DNA from: Bog-756 sp963776225 | GTDB taxonomy: Bacteria; Actinomycetota; Acidimicrobiia; Acidimicrobiales; RAAP-2 | Length of the DNA: 64,000 nucleotides | NCBI GenBank assembly: GCA_963776225.1 | Contig: CAVZLL010000001.1 | Coordinates: forward strand, 558,001 to 622,000 | Direction: 5' to 3' | Notes under the pieces: generated by a model | The model's input: only the letters and a program-made list of their open reading frames with translations | Database searches by the model: none | Told to the model about the DNA's origin: nothing | Translations under genes and position numbers: made by a program | Shown here: in pieces, positions 25,927-33,135 of the stretch | How the letters are laid out: every line of letters starts with the position of its first letter | How positions within the stretch are numbered: position 1 is the stretch's first letter

Positions 25927-26490
25927 TCACGGACGGAAATTGTCCGCGTACCGGCTCGGGGTCGGTCCCCACTGACCCTGGTACTTGGAGCCGAGACCGG
26001 CCGAGCCGTAGGGATTGTCGGCGGAGGTGGTCATCTGCAGGAAGCTGATCTGCCCGATCTTCATGCCCGGGTAGACGGTGATCGGCAGGTTGGCCACGTT
26101 GGAGAGCTCGAGGGTCAGATGGCCGTCCCAGCCCGCGTCGACGAACCCGGCGGTCGAGTGGATGAGCAGCCCGAGCCGGCCGAGCGAGGACTTGCCCTCG
26201 AGCCGGGCAACCAGATCATGGGGCAGCGTGACCTGCTCGACCGTGGAGCCGAGCACGAACTCGCCGGGGTGGAGGATGAGGGGATCCTCCCCCACGTCGA
26301 CCAGCTCGGTGAGGTCCTCCTGGTTCTCGCGCACGTCGATGACCCTGCTGGTGTGGTTGCGGAACAGGCGGAAGTAGCGGTCGACGTGGAGATCGACCGA
26401 GGAGGGCTGGATGCACGACTCGTCCATCGGGTCGATCTTGATCTGGCCGGAGGCGAGCGCCTCACGGATGGAGCGGTCGGAGAGCACCAT
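25927..26490 (-). CDS. dcd: dCTP deaminase
   Basis: Dcd deaminates dCTP; in actinobacteria and methanogens the enzyme is often bifunctional and also hydrolyses the product to dUMP. The 187-residue trimer-forming protein has IQPSSVDLHVDRYFR near residue 28-42, LEGKSSLGRLGLLIHSTAGFVDAGWDGHLTLE near 97-128, with the catalytic Glu in the last part, and a C-terminal GQWGPTPSRY. Its length is close to the bifunctional mycobacterial enzyme, but the assignment to one or two activities is inference. TATCGT on this strand ends 9 bases before the ATG; no ribosome-binding site is visible. Confidence 0.93.
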   Translation of the reverse strand: MVLSDRSIREALASGQIKIDPMDESCIQPSSVDLHVDRYFRLFRNHTSRVIDVRENQEDLTELVDVGEDPLILHPGEFVLGSTVEQVTLPHDLVARLEGKSSLGRLGLLIHSTAGFVDAGWDGHLTLELSNVANLPITVYPGMKIGQISFLQMTTSADNPYGSAGLGSKYQGQWGPTPSRYADNFRP

Positions 26491-26720
26491 GCCGGAGAGA
26501 CGATAGTGGGGCAGGGGGCGCCTGGCGTAGTTGGGCGGGCACTCCCCGTGCGCGGGCGACGAGGACCGACCAGCGGGTGCGCTCCTGATGAACTGCGCCT
26601 GTCGAGGACGTTCCCGATCAGACGGACGCCCCGTCGACGCCGGAGGGTGCAGCGCGGGAGCGAGCGGTCCGTCGTCGGGCAGAGGCCCGGCGCCGCCCTG
26701 AGGGGCGGATGGTCAGGCGA

Positions 26721-26726
26721 TAGTCT
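26721..26726 (+). promoter_or_regulatory. Candidate -10 box of the tRNA-Gly gene
   Basis: TAGTCT ends 12 bases before the mature tRNA 5' end, which fits a start site a few bases ahead of the tRNA. No clear -35 box is seen. Confidence 0.4.
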
Positions 26727-26738
26727 GTCCACCTCCCT

Positions 26739-26809
26739 GCGGGCGTAGTTCAGAGGCAGAACATCAGCTTCCCAAGCTGAGAACGCGGGTTCGATTCCCG
26801 TCGCCCGCT
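26739..26809 (+). tRNA. tRNA-Gly (anticodon CCC)
   Basis: The 71-base gene folds as a standard cloverleaf. GCGGGCG (26739-26745) pairs with CGCCCGC (26802-26808), the anticodon arm is TCAGC/GCTGA with loop TTCCCAA (26769-26775) so the anticodon is CCC at 26771-26773, reading GGG, and the T arm has the loop TTCGATT. The discriminator is T and CCA is not encoded. Confidence 0.95.
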
Positions 26810-27030
26810 CTCTTCGGTGGCCCTCGCCGTGGGCGACACGACCGCCCCGCGACCCGCGTGACGCCGACGCAGAGGTTCACCCCCGGTAGTACCGTAAAAG
26901 AGCCAGTCGCCGTATCCGGAGCAAGGCGGCGGAACCTAGTCTCAACGGATACGGCGACTGGCGCTTGCACTCAGCATACCGTAAACCGGCTTTGCATGCA
27001 ATCCAGATTGCATGCAACAGCGGTTGCCCC
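26810..27030. repeat. Repeat-rich gene-free gap after tRNA-Gly
   Basis: This stretch holds no gene but several repeats. A perfect 17-bp inverted repeat, GCCAGTCGCCGTATCCG at 26902-26918 and its complement at 26946-26962, encloses 27 bases. The direct repeat TACCGTAAA (26890-26898 and 26977-26985) flanks it. The 10-bp palindrome TTGCATGCAA occurs twice in tandem at 26992-27001 and 27008-27017. On the minus strand the 17-bp stem is followed by TCTTTT, so it could terminate transcripts coming from the small HTH gene. Confidence 0.7.
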
Positions 27031-27384
27031 CTAGGTCTCCCCTCGGGCCTCTTTGGCGTATCGGGACGCCATCTGCCGGGAGAACCCCCAGATCCGGCTC
27101 AGCTCGTTGATCGACACCCCGTGCTCGAGGGCTGATCTGAACGAGGCGATCCGTGATTCGCGGCGACGTGCCTCGAGCAGGAAGAGAGCCTCACTGAGAT
27201 CCTCCTGCTCCTCGTTCACGTGGGCGTCCTTCACCGCCTGGGCATAGTCGGGTGCCGGCTCGAGGACACTGATCGCTCGACGGAGGACTTCTTCCCGATT
27301 CTCGAGGACGCGTCTGAGGTTCTGCATCGCTTCGATGACCCGTTCGACGCTGCGAATCGCTTCTTTATCATTCTCCGACAGCAC
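27031..27384 (-). CDS. Small helix-turn-helix protein, family unrecognised
   Basis: The 117-residue product is mostly helical, with a polar coiled-coil-like N-terminal part (VERVIEAMQNLRRVLENREEV, split by key Leu residues) and a C-terminal helix-turn-helix: SINELSRIWGFSRQMASRY near residues 91-109, which reads like a small MerR/resolvase-type DNA-recognition unit. I do not recognise a family. The GTG at 27384 is chosen because GAGGGG lies 7 bases upstream; longer readings would overlap the neighbouring gene. Its base composition is slightly lower in GC than the flanks, which may hint at transfer. The tandem palindrome at 26992-27017 lies just past its 3' end. Confidence 0.65.
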   Translation of the reverse strand: MLSENDKEAIRSVERVIEAMQNLRRVLENREEVLRRAISVLEPAPDYAQAVKDAHVNEEQEDLSEALFLLEARRRESRIASFRSALEHGVSINELSRIWGFSRQMASRYAKEARGET

Positions 27385-27442
27385 GTCAAACCCCTCATCA
27401 CCCAGCGCCGGCCAACGGGTTCGAGCGCTGATTGTAGGACGG

Positions 27443-28174
27443 TCACCTGGACGATGCTCGAGCCTCCCGCTCGTCGCGATCGGTCCAGGTGCAGACGCAG
27501 ACCTCGTTGCCCTCGGCGTCCGCCAGGACCCAAAAGGACCGGGCAGAGGAATCATCGACCAGCCGGCCACCCGCCTCGACTGCAGTTCGGACCCGCCTCT
27601 CTGCCTCGTCATGGGCGACCGTGATGTCGAAATGGACGCGATTGCGTTGCGGACGACTGGCGTCCATCTGCTGGAACCAGATCAGGGGGAGCTGGCCGGC
27701 AGGGTCGACGATTGCGTCGTCGGGGCCGCTGCCACCGGGTTCGTCCACGTAGGCCATGACAGCCTTCCAAAAGGGACGGACCGCCCCGATGTCCATCGCG
27801 TCGATCGCCAATTCCAGCGTCTGCACCGGGCGAGGCGACCGGTCGGACGTTGCCGGCGCCGGGTGATGCCCACGACGATCCAAGGCCCCGGCGATGCGAC
27901 GGGCCATCCGCACGTCACGGTCGGTCACGGCGTTCAAGACCCTCGTCTGCAGCGAGAGCTCCACCCTGTCGGGACGCAGATCGATGCGCAGATGGCCGTC
28001 ATCGTCATCGTCGGTGGCGGTGACCGCCACCGACGACAGCTCGAGCGCCTGTGCCACCGACGTCGCGGGGATCGAAACGTTCAGCGAGCCCAGGAGATAC
28101 CGCCACCCGATGTTCTGCACGGCCTCGGAGGCGGCGGTACGGGAGAGCGGCCGGTCGAGATCTGCGTCGTTCAT
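27443..28174 (-). CDS. Pterin-4a-carbinolamine dehydratase-like and VOC domain fusion
   Basis: The 243-residue protein has an N-terminal region (about residues 5-105) with the strand-helix pattern of 4a-hydroxytetrahydrobiopterin dehydratase, including AVTATDDDDDGHLRIDLRP and RDVRMARRIAGALDRRG, and a C-terminal glyoxalase/VOC half (about 115-235) with VQTLELAIDAMD, WFQQMD and RNRVHFDITVAHDEAERRV and VLADAEGNEVCVCTW. The VOC metal residues (His in VHFD, Glu in GNEV) are visible. The dehydratase half lacks an obvious catalytic HHP-type motif, so its activity is doubtful. It starts within 4 bases of the upstream glycosidase stop (ATGA overlap). Confidence 0.75.
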   Translation of the reverse strand: MNDADLDRPLSRTAASEAVQNIGWRYLLGSLNVSIPATSVAQALELSSVAVTATDDDDDGHLRIDLRPDRVELSLQTRVLNAVTDRDVRMARRIAGALDRRGHHPAPATSDRSPRPVQTLELAIDAMDIGAVRPFWKAVMAYVDEPGGSGPDDAIVDPAGQLPLIWFQQMDASRPQRNRVHFDITVAHDEAERRVRTAVEAGGRLVDDSSARSFWVLADAEGNEVCVCTWTDRDEREARASSR

Positions 28175-29553
28175 CCTGATACCCGCACCGACGACATGGT
28201 GATGAAGTCACGCGACCACCAGGACTCGAAGTACCTGCCCGGGGTGCCCACCATGTCCGGAAGGAGGTCCGTCCCGTTGAGCGCCGTGGCGGCCCCTGTC
28301 GCCGGCACCGGCGCGTAGCTCGAGAAGTGGACCCAGTCCGTATTGATGTCCAGCTCCATCGCGCGGACGGCTCCCGCCCGGACCAGCAGATCGGCCAGGT
28401 CGGTGATGTTGAGACCGGGACCGCCGACATAGACCAGCGCACCGTTCGCGGTCACCCCCACCCCCGACCGCCAGACATAGACGGCGTTCCCGAGCGTCGC
28501 GCCCCATCTCCTTGTGTCGGCGGCGTCGAGACCGGCGGCGGGTCGGCCGTTGTCCACGACGAGATCCAGGTTCTGTCGCACCGAGACCACGTCCGGAGCC
28601 ATCGAGACCTCCGACCCCCATGCGCCGATCGCAGCCTGACCGTCGGCGTGGACGACGAAGGACGCGGCACCGGGCCGTAGTGGAACGACGGCCCGTCCGT
28701 CCGTGTAGTAGCCGCCGTCGGAGGCCGACATGAGGAACCCCGCGTTGAACGCAGCCACCAGGCCGGTGGCTGCTGCGGGGCCGACCGGGGCGGTGTGGGT
28801 GAACGGACCGCCGCCGGGAATCTGGCTTCCCGAGTACAGGGTGGCCTTGAGCAGCTTGGTGTCCATCCAGGCGACCCCGACCACGTAGCTGGTGTGCACC
28901 GGGTCGGGCCGAAGGGTCGTCACGTAGACCGCCGGGATGCCGCCCACCGGCCGCCCGACGGGCGACCACTGCCCCTCGCCCGGGATCGGTGGACTGGCGG
29001 GCGGGACGATCGGGCCCGGGGTCGGGAGGTGTGCGAGGGCGGCGGCCGCCGTCGCCGGCACGCCCGCCGGCACCGGACGGTGAATGGATCCGGGAGGCGG
29101 CTTCCCTCCCCTGGGCGGCGCGTGGTGGGTGTACCACTCGTTCTCGATCCAGTTGACAGCGCTCGCTCCGCCGTGACTCCGCGCCCACTCCGCCAGCCGT
29201 GCGCCGACCGAGCTACCGAGTGCCGGGTTGGTGAGCGCACCCCCGAGGGAGATGGCCAGCCAGAGCAGGAAGGCCGACAGCAGGACGGCGAGGACGGCGA
29301 GGATCCGGCGCCGGTAGAAGCGGGCACGCGCGGGACGGACCCGCCGATGCAAGGGTTGCGACCGGGCGCCCAGGGAATCCGTCAACGGAGGCCGAGGTCC
29401 ATGGGGGAGAGGGTAGAGACGGTTGCTGACGGGAACATGACGCTCCCTCGACACACGGTGCTGTTCGATGACACGGTGCTGTTCGATGACACGGCGCTGC
29501 TCGGTGGCACGGTGCTCCTTGATGGCACGGCGCTCCTCGATGGCACCGTGCAC
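28171..29553 (-). CDS. Phosphodiester glycosidase family protein, membrane-anchored
   Basis: The catalytic part (about the last 280 residues) matches the NAGPA/DUF2233 phosphodiester glycosidase family: AAFNAGFLM near the start of the domain, GYYTDGRAVVPLRPG, GAWGSEVSMAPDVVSVRQNLDLVVDNG and AMELDINTDW with the conserved Asp, and GGPGLNITDLADLL. Members remove glycans from phosphodiester-linked polymers outside the cell. One membrane helix (ILAVLAVLLSAFLLWLAISL) and a Pro-rich linker precede it, so it is anchored with the enzyme outside. The start is uncertain: GTG 29553 includes an 18-bp repeat tract coding for a charged (VIEQHR-like) head; GTG 29454 would exclude it. Confidence 0.75.
   Translation of the reverse strand: MHGAIEERRAIKEHRATEQRRVIEQHRVIEQHRVSRERHVPVSNRLYPLPHGPRPPLTDSLGARSQPLHRRVRPARARFYRRRILAVLAVLLSAFLLWLAISLGGALTNPALGSSVGARLAEWARSHGGASAVNWIENEWYTHHAPPRGGKPPPGSIHRPVPAGVPATAAAALAHLPTPGPIVPPASPPIPGEGQWSPVGRPVGGIPAVYVTTLRPDPVHTSYVVGVAWMDTKLLKATLYSGSQIPGGGPFTHTAPVGPAAATGLVAAFNAGFLMSASDGGYYTDGRAVVPLRPGAASFVVHADGQAAIGAWGSEVSMAPDVVSVRQNLDLVVDNGRPAAGLDAADTRRWGATLGNAVYVWRSGVGVTANGALVYVGGPGLNITDLADLLVRAGAVRAMELDINTDWVHFSSYAPVPATGAATALNGTDLLPDMVGTPGRYFESWWSRDFITMSSVRVSG
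29455..29553. repeat. 18-bp tandem repeat, about five units
   Basis: About five tandem copies of an 18-bp unit (plus-strand consensus CACGGTGCTGTTCGATGA) lie between the TetR-like gene and the glycosidase. The two units nearest 29455 are identical; the others differ at several positions. Because 18 is a multiple of 3 the tract stays open in several frames, so it may be translated as the N-terminus of the glycosidase or be untranslated. Confidence 0.8.
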
Positions 29554-29611
29554 TAGTCCTTGGGCGTGTTCTGCCTGGCGGTCGCGATCCCGATGCTGTT
29601 CCCGGGGACGC

Positions 29612-30416
29612 TCAGCGCTTGACGGACGGCGGCCTGAACTCCGGGTCGGTCTCGAAGAACTGGCGGACGAGCGCCTCGAGCCCGACCGCGAAGAGGGTCC
29701 ACTCCTGGTCCTCGCCACCCGGTCCGGTCGGGACGGGTCGCCCACTCGAGGTGGCCGTTGACCCGCTGGCGCAAGGAGAACCCCTCGTTGAGGGAACTCA
29801 CCGACTTCACGAACTGCGCGAGCGTCAACGGTTGGCGGATGCGCAATCCGAGGAGACCGGCAAGGCCGGCGAAGGCCTCCTCCCAGAATTTGTCGACCGT
29901 CACGTAGGCCCCGCGGAGTGCGTCCTGGATCCGCCGGCGCTCGTCGGGGACGGCGGTCGCCGTCGCCATGGCCATGACGCTGATCCAGAGGGAGAAGCTG
30001 GTCGAGTCCGCGATGGCCGAGTTGCTGGCCTCTCCCCCGATGCGGCACACCTCCCCGATCGCAGCGTCACGTGCTTCGGCGGTGGACAGGTCGAGCCGTT
30101 CGAACAGGGCGAGCAGCGCCAGGATGGTCCGTTCCGCCTCGGGTCGTTCTTCGTCGTGGGCGATGGCGACCAGGACGTCGGCCTGGAAGTCGGCCTGGTT
30201 CTGCCAGACCCGCCTGATGACCGAGGCATTGGTGATGCGGACCCCACTCCGCTGCTCGACACGCTCGAAGACCCGCTTGAACGTGAGGTTGCTCGAGTCG
30301 GTGTCGAGCCCCTCCTCGAGCAGGATCTCGCGACCCGCCTCGAGCAGGGTGGTCCGTAGTTCCCCCCTGGTCAGCTGTGGCCGGCGCTGGCCGCCCAGCG
30401 AGTCACCTGCCTGCAC
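29612..30416 (-). CDS. TetR-like transcriptional regulator, C-terminus frameshifted
   Basis: The N-terminal 200 or so residues read as a TetR-like regulator: TRGELRTTLLEAGREILLEEGL is helix 1, and ITNASVIRRVWQNQADFQADVL is the recognition region near residues 60-85, followed by a helical ligand-binding domain. From about 29735 the family-like sequence continues in a different frame (GEDQEWTLFAVGLEALVRQFF, then DPEFRPPSVKR and a stop at 29612). Deleting one base from a GGG run at 29730-29736 restores the frame. Without correction the frame instead runs to 29553. The GTG start follows TACGAT (30428-30423 on this strand) with a 6-base gap, so it is likely leaderless. Confidence 0.65.
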
Positions 30417-30487
30417 CGCACCATCGTACGGGAAGACGCACGATTCTCATCTTCACCCCGTGGTCGAGCCCGGGTGCGACCGGCCGG

Positions 30488-31330
30488 TCAGGAGCCGTCG
30501 ATCCAGCTCACCCCCAGGATCTCGGCCCCTCCGTGGGACCCGATCACCGCGCCCAGCCGGCCCAGCCGGATGCTCGTCCGGGGGAAGCGCGGGGCGATGA
30601 GCTCGAGGAACTCCTCGATGTCGGGGGCACCCCCGTGCATGACCGCCACCTCCTCGATGGCCCCCGCCCCGATCATGCGCTCGTAGAGCATCTGCATCGC
30701 CCGCCTGCGCGTCCGGGGCTTGCCGGCCGCCTGCACCAGCCCACCGGTGATGTCGACGAGCGGTTTGATCGAGAGGACCGAGCCGAGCATCGCCCGCGCG
30801 CCGCCGATCCGCCCGCCCTTCCGTAAGTTCTCGAGCGTGTTGAGCGTCGCAATCACATGGGTCCGCGGGAGGAGCTCGCGGACCCTCTTCAGGACGACGT
30901 CGATGCCGGCACGGCCGACGGCCGCCCGTGCGGCCTCGAGGACCAGCGTCCCGAGGCCACTCGACACGGTGCGGGTGTCGATGACCTGGACGGGCAGCCT
31001 CCCCTCGCAGGCTGCGGCTGCCGTCCTCGCGGATTGCACCGTGTTCGAGAGATCGCTCGAGATGTTGAGACAGACCACCGCGTCGGCGCCCGCGTCGTGC
31101 GCCTTCGCGAATGCCTGCTCGAAGGCGCCGGGCGACGGGCAGGCGGTCTGGGGCAGGACCGCCGAGTCGGCCATCCGTCGGTAGAAGTCCTCGACGCTGA
31201 GGTCGTGCCCGTCGGTGAACTCCTGGTCCCCGAACCGGATGGTCAGTGGCACGATCTCGACGTCGAGACGGTCGATCTCATCCGCGGTGAGGTCACACGA
31301 ACTGTCGGTCACGATATGCACGCCGGACAC
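30488..31330 (-). CDS. DegV family fatty acid-binding protein
   Basis: DegV/FakB proteins bind a fatty acid and present it for phosphorylation by a FakA-type kinase. The 280-residue protein has the fold's signatures: VHIVTDSSCDLT near the start, TACPSPGAFEQAF near residue 62, LNISSDLSNTVQSARTAA near 90, and the DegV GKPRTRRRAM and SHGGAEILGV regions in the C-terminal half. The N-terminal lipid-binding Ser/Thr cluster is present. The GTG at 31330 has AAGGAG 9 bases upstream; a second GTG a few codons on is an alternative. No fakA partner is seen in the window. Confidence 0.9.
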   Translation of the reverse strand: MSGVHIVTDSSCDLTADEIDRLDVEIVPLTIRFGDQEFTDGHDLSVEDFYRRMADSAVLPQTACPSPGAFEQAFAKAHDAGADAVVCLNISSDLSNTVQSARTAAAACEGRLPVQVIDTRTVSSGLGTLVLEAARAAVGRAGIDVVLKRVRELLPRTHVIATLNTLENLRKGGRIGGARAMLGSVLSIKPLVDITGGLVQAAGKPRTRRRAMQMLYERMIGAGAIEEVAVMHGGAPDIEEFLELIAPRFPRTSIRLGRLGAVIGSHGGAEILGVSWIDGS

Positions 31331-31494
31331 GGGTCGGATCTCCTTGCTCTCGCCGTTCCCAGTCTCGCACCCCGGAACGCGTCGCGGTGGCTGCGGGCGA
31401 CTCCCGGGTCCGATGGTCCGGGTCCGGTCGCGACGCGCCTTGTACGTTGGGATCCGGCCGCCGTCCGGCCGAGCCCGTCCGAGAGGAGCGACCG

Positions 31495-32298
31495 ATGTCC
31501 GATGCGCAGCCCCCGTCCCCGGACGACCCGTCCGCGGTCGACGCCGCCTCCGGCGTCACCCACCGGATCCTGGGCACGGTCATGCCGGTGCTCCAGGTCG
31601 ACCTCCAGCCGGGTCAGGCCGTGGTCTCACCGGGCGGCGAGGTGTCCTGGATGTCCCCTTCGATCGAGCTGTCGACGTCCACCGCGGGGGCCGGCTCCAA
31701 AGGAGTCCTCGGCGCGCTCAAGCGGACGGTCGCAGGGGGCGGACTGTTCCTCACCCGCTACGAGTCGGCCGGAGGGCCGGGGTCCGTCTCGTTCGCGGCC
31801 AAGATGCCGGGGGAGATCCGTCCCGTGGCCATCGCACCCGAGCGGGAGTACCTCGTCCACCGTCACGGGTTCCTCGCGGCCACCGACCAGGTCAACGTCT
31901 CGATCGGCTTCCAGCAGAAGCTCGGCGCCGGGATCTTCGGCGGGAGCGGGTTCATCCTCCAGCGGGTGACCGGTCAGGGCACCGCCTGGATCGAGTTGTC
32001 CGGCGAGCTCGTCGAGTACCACCTCGGAGCGGGCGAGAACCTCCGGGTGATCCCGGGTCACGTGGGCCTGTTCGACGCCGGCATGCGATTCGAGATCACC
32101 ATGGTGAAGGGGATCAAGAACATGCTCTTCGGCGCCGAGACGCTCTTCCTCGCCTCGCTCACCGGGCCCGGCATGGTCTGGCTGCAGACCATGCCCATCT
32201 CGCAGTTGGCCCATGCCATCGCGCCCTACCTCCCCGATCAGGAGAACACCAACTCCGGCGGTGCCGGGGGCATCCTCGGAGGACTGCTGAACAACTGA
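31495..32298 (+). CDS. AIM24/TIGR00266 family protein
   Basis: The 267-residue protein is beta-rich and matches the AIM24 (TIGR00266) family: VLQVDLQPGQAVVSPGGEVSWM near residue 30, SSGSGFILQRVTGQGTAWIELSGE in the middle (as GGSGFILQRV), GAGENLRVIPGHVGLFD and a conserved FLASLTGPGMVWLQTMPIS near 225. Members form trimers or tubules; the biochemical function is unknown. The C-terminus is Gly/Asn-rich. ATG at 31495 with GAGAGGAG 4-5 bases upstream. It stands alone between degV and a membrane protein gene. Confidence 0.88.
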   Translation: MSDAQPPSPDDPSAVDAASGVTHRILGTVMPVLQVDLQPGQAVVSPGGEVSWMSPSIELSTSTAGAGSKGVLGALKRTVAGGGLFLTRYESAGGPGSVSFAAKMPGEIRPVAIAPEREYLVHRHGFLAATDQVNVSIGFQQKLGAGIFGGSGFILQRVTGQGTAWIELSGELVEYHLGAGENLRVIPGHVGLFDAGMRFEITMVKGIKNMLFGAETLFLASLTGPGMVWLQTMPISQLAHAIAPYLPDQENTNSGGAGGILGGLLNN

Positions 32299-32467
32299 GG
32301 TCGGGGACGGACGGCGGGGACCCCGCCCCCTCACCGGTGACCACCATCGACAGGACCCGCATCCCAGCGAGGGTTCCCCGGCCGGGTCTACGCTCCGGCC
32401 AGGCCGAGGGGCCGCGAGAGCGAGGACCGACCATGGGTCAGGCGCACCGGGCGGAGGGGCCGGCCGG

Positions 32468-33124
32468 GTGATCGTCCTCGACCTCATCTTCATCGGGTTG
32501 GCCATCACCCTCGAGCCCATCCCCCTCACGGCCTTCATCCTGGTGCTCGCCTCCCGCGGTGGCGTCGTCAAAGGTGCGGCGTTCGTCTTCGGCTGGCTCG
32601 TCTCGTTGGCCGTCGTGGTCACCGTGACCCTCCTGGTGACCGGGAACCAGCCCCCCAAGCCGAACACCGCGCCCACCCTGGCGGCGCTGGTGGTCAAGCT
32701 CGCGATCGGGGTCGTGCTGGTGGGCATCGCCGCCCGGCGCCGCAGGGCGATGGCCCTCCCGAAGAAGCCGAAACAACCGCCGAGATGGCAGACCGGCATC
32801 GACCAGATGTCCCCCTGGTTCGCCATGGTCCTCGGACCCCTCGTCCAGCCCTGGGGGCTGATCGCTGCGGGTGTGGCGACCATCACGGGGGCCGAGCTGA
32901 CCTCCTGGGAGAGCTCGTTGGCGCTCATCGGATTCTGCCTGCTGGCGACCGGGACCTACCTGGCGATGGAGATCTACGCCGCACTCCGGCCGGAGCCGAC
33001 CAGGGCCTTCCTGGACCGTGTCCGGACCTGGATCGACACCCACACCGACCAGGTGATCATCATCGTCTCGCTCGGGCTGGGACTCTGGCTCATCGTCCAG
33101 AGCGTCTATCTGCTTGCGAGCTGA
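32468..33124 (+). CDS. GAP-family membrane protein (Sap, sulfolipid-1 addressing-like)
   Basis: The 218-residue protein has about six membrane segments: LIFIGLAITLEPIPLTAFILVL at the start, GAAFVFGWLVSLAVVVTVTLLV, a helix after residue 65, then GLIAAGVATITG and two C-terminal helices. The EPIPLTAF motif and overall layout match the GAP (Sap) family, mycobacterial proteins implicated in glycolipid export or addressing. Function here is inferred only by family. The GTG at 32468 starts the frame; no strong ribosome-binding site is seen. It is followed closely (12 bases) by an MFS transporter gene, so they may be one unit. Confidence 0.8.
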   Translation: MIVLDLIFIGLAITLEPIPLTAFILVLASRGGVVKGAAFVFGWLVSLAVVVTVTLLVTGNQPPKPNTAPTLAALVVKLAIGVVLVGIAARRRRAMALPKKPKQPPRWQTGIDQMSPWFAMVLGPLVQPWGLIAAGVATITGAELTSWESSLALIGFCLLATGTYLAMEIYAALRPEPTRAFLDRVRTWIDTHTDQVIIIVSLGLGLWLIVQSVYLLAS

Positions 33125-33135
33125 AGGATCGTCTC

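Noticed and set aside
28795..29556. Plus-strand 250-codon frame over the glycosidase and the 18-bp repeats, ending TVLFDD-type repeats
   Set aside because: It is antisense to the glycosidase and its repeated end is simply the opposite reading of the 18-bp repeat; there is no promoter or ribosome-binding site.
26739..31330. Integrated genomic island at tRNA-Gly
   Set aside because: No integrase, no second copy of the tRNA 3' end, and genes such as degV and the glycosidase look like ordinary chromosome; only the first 600 bases show some anomaly.
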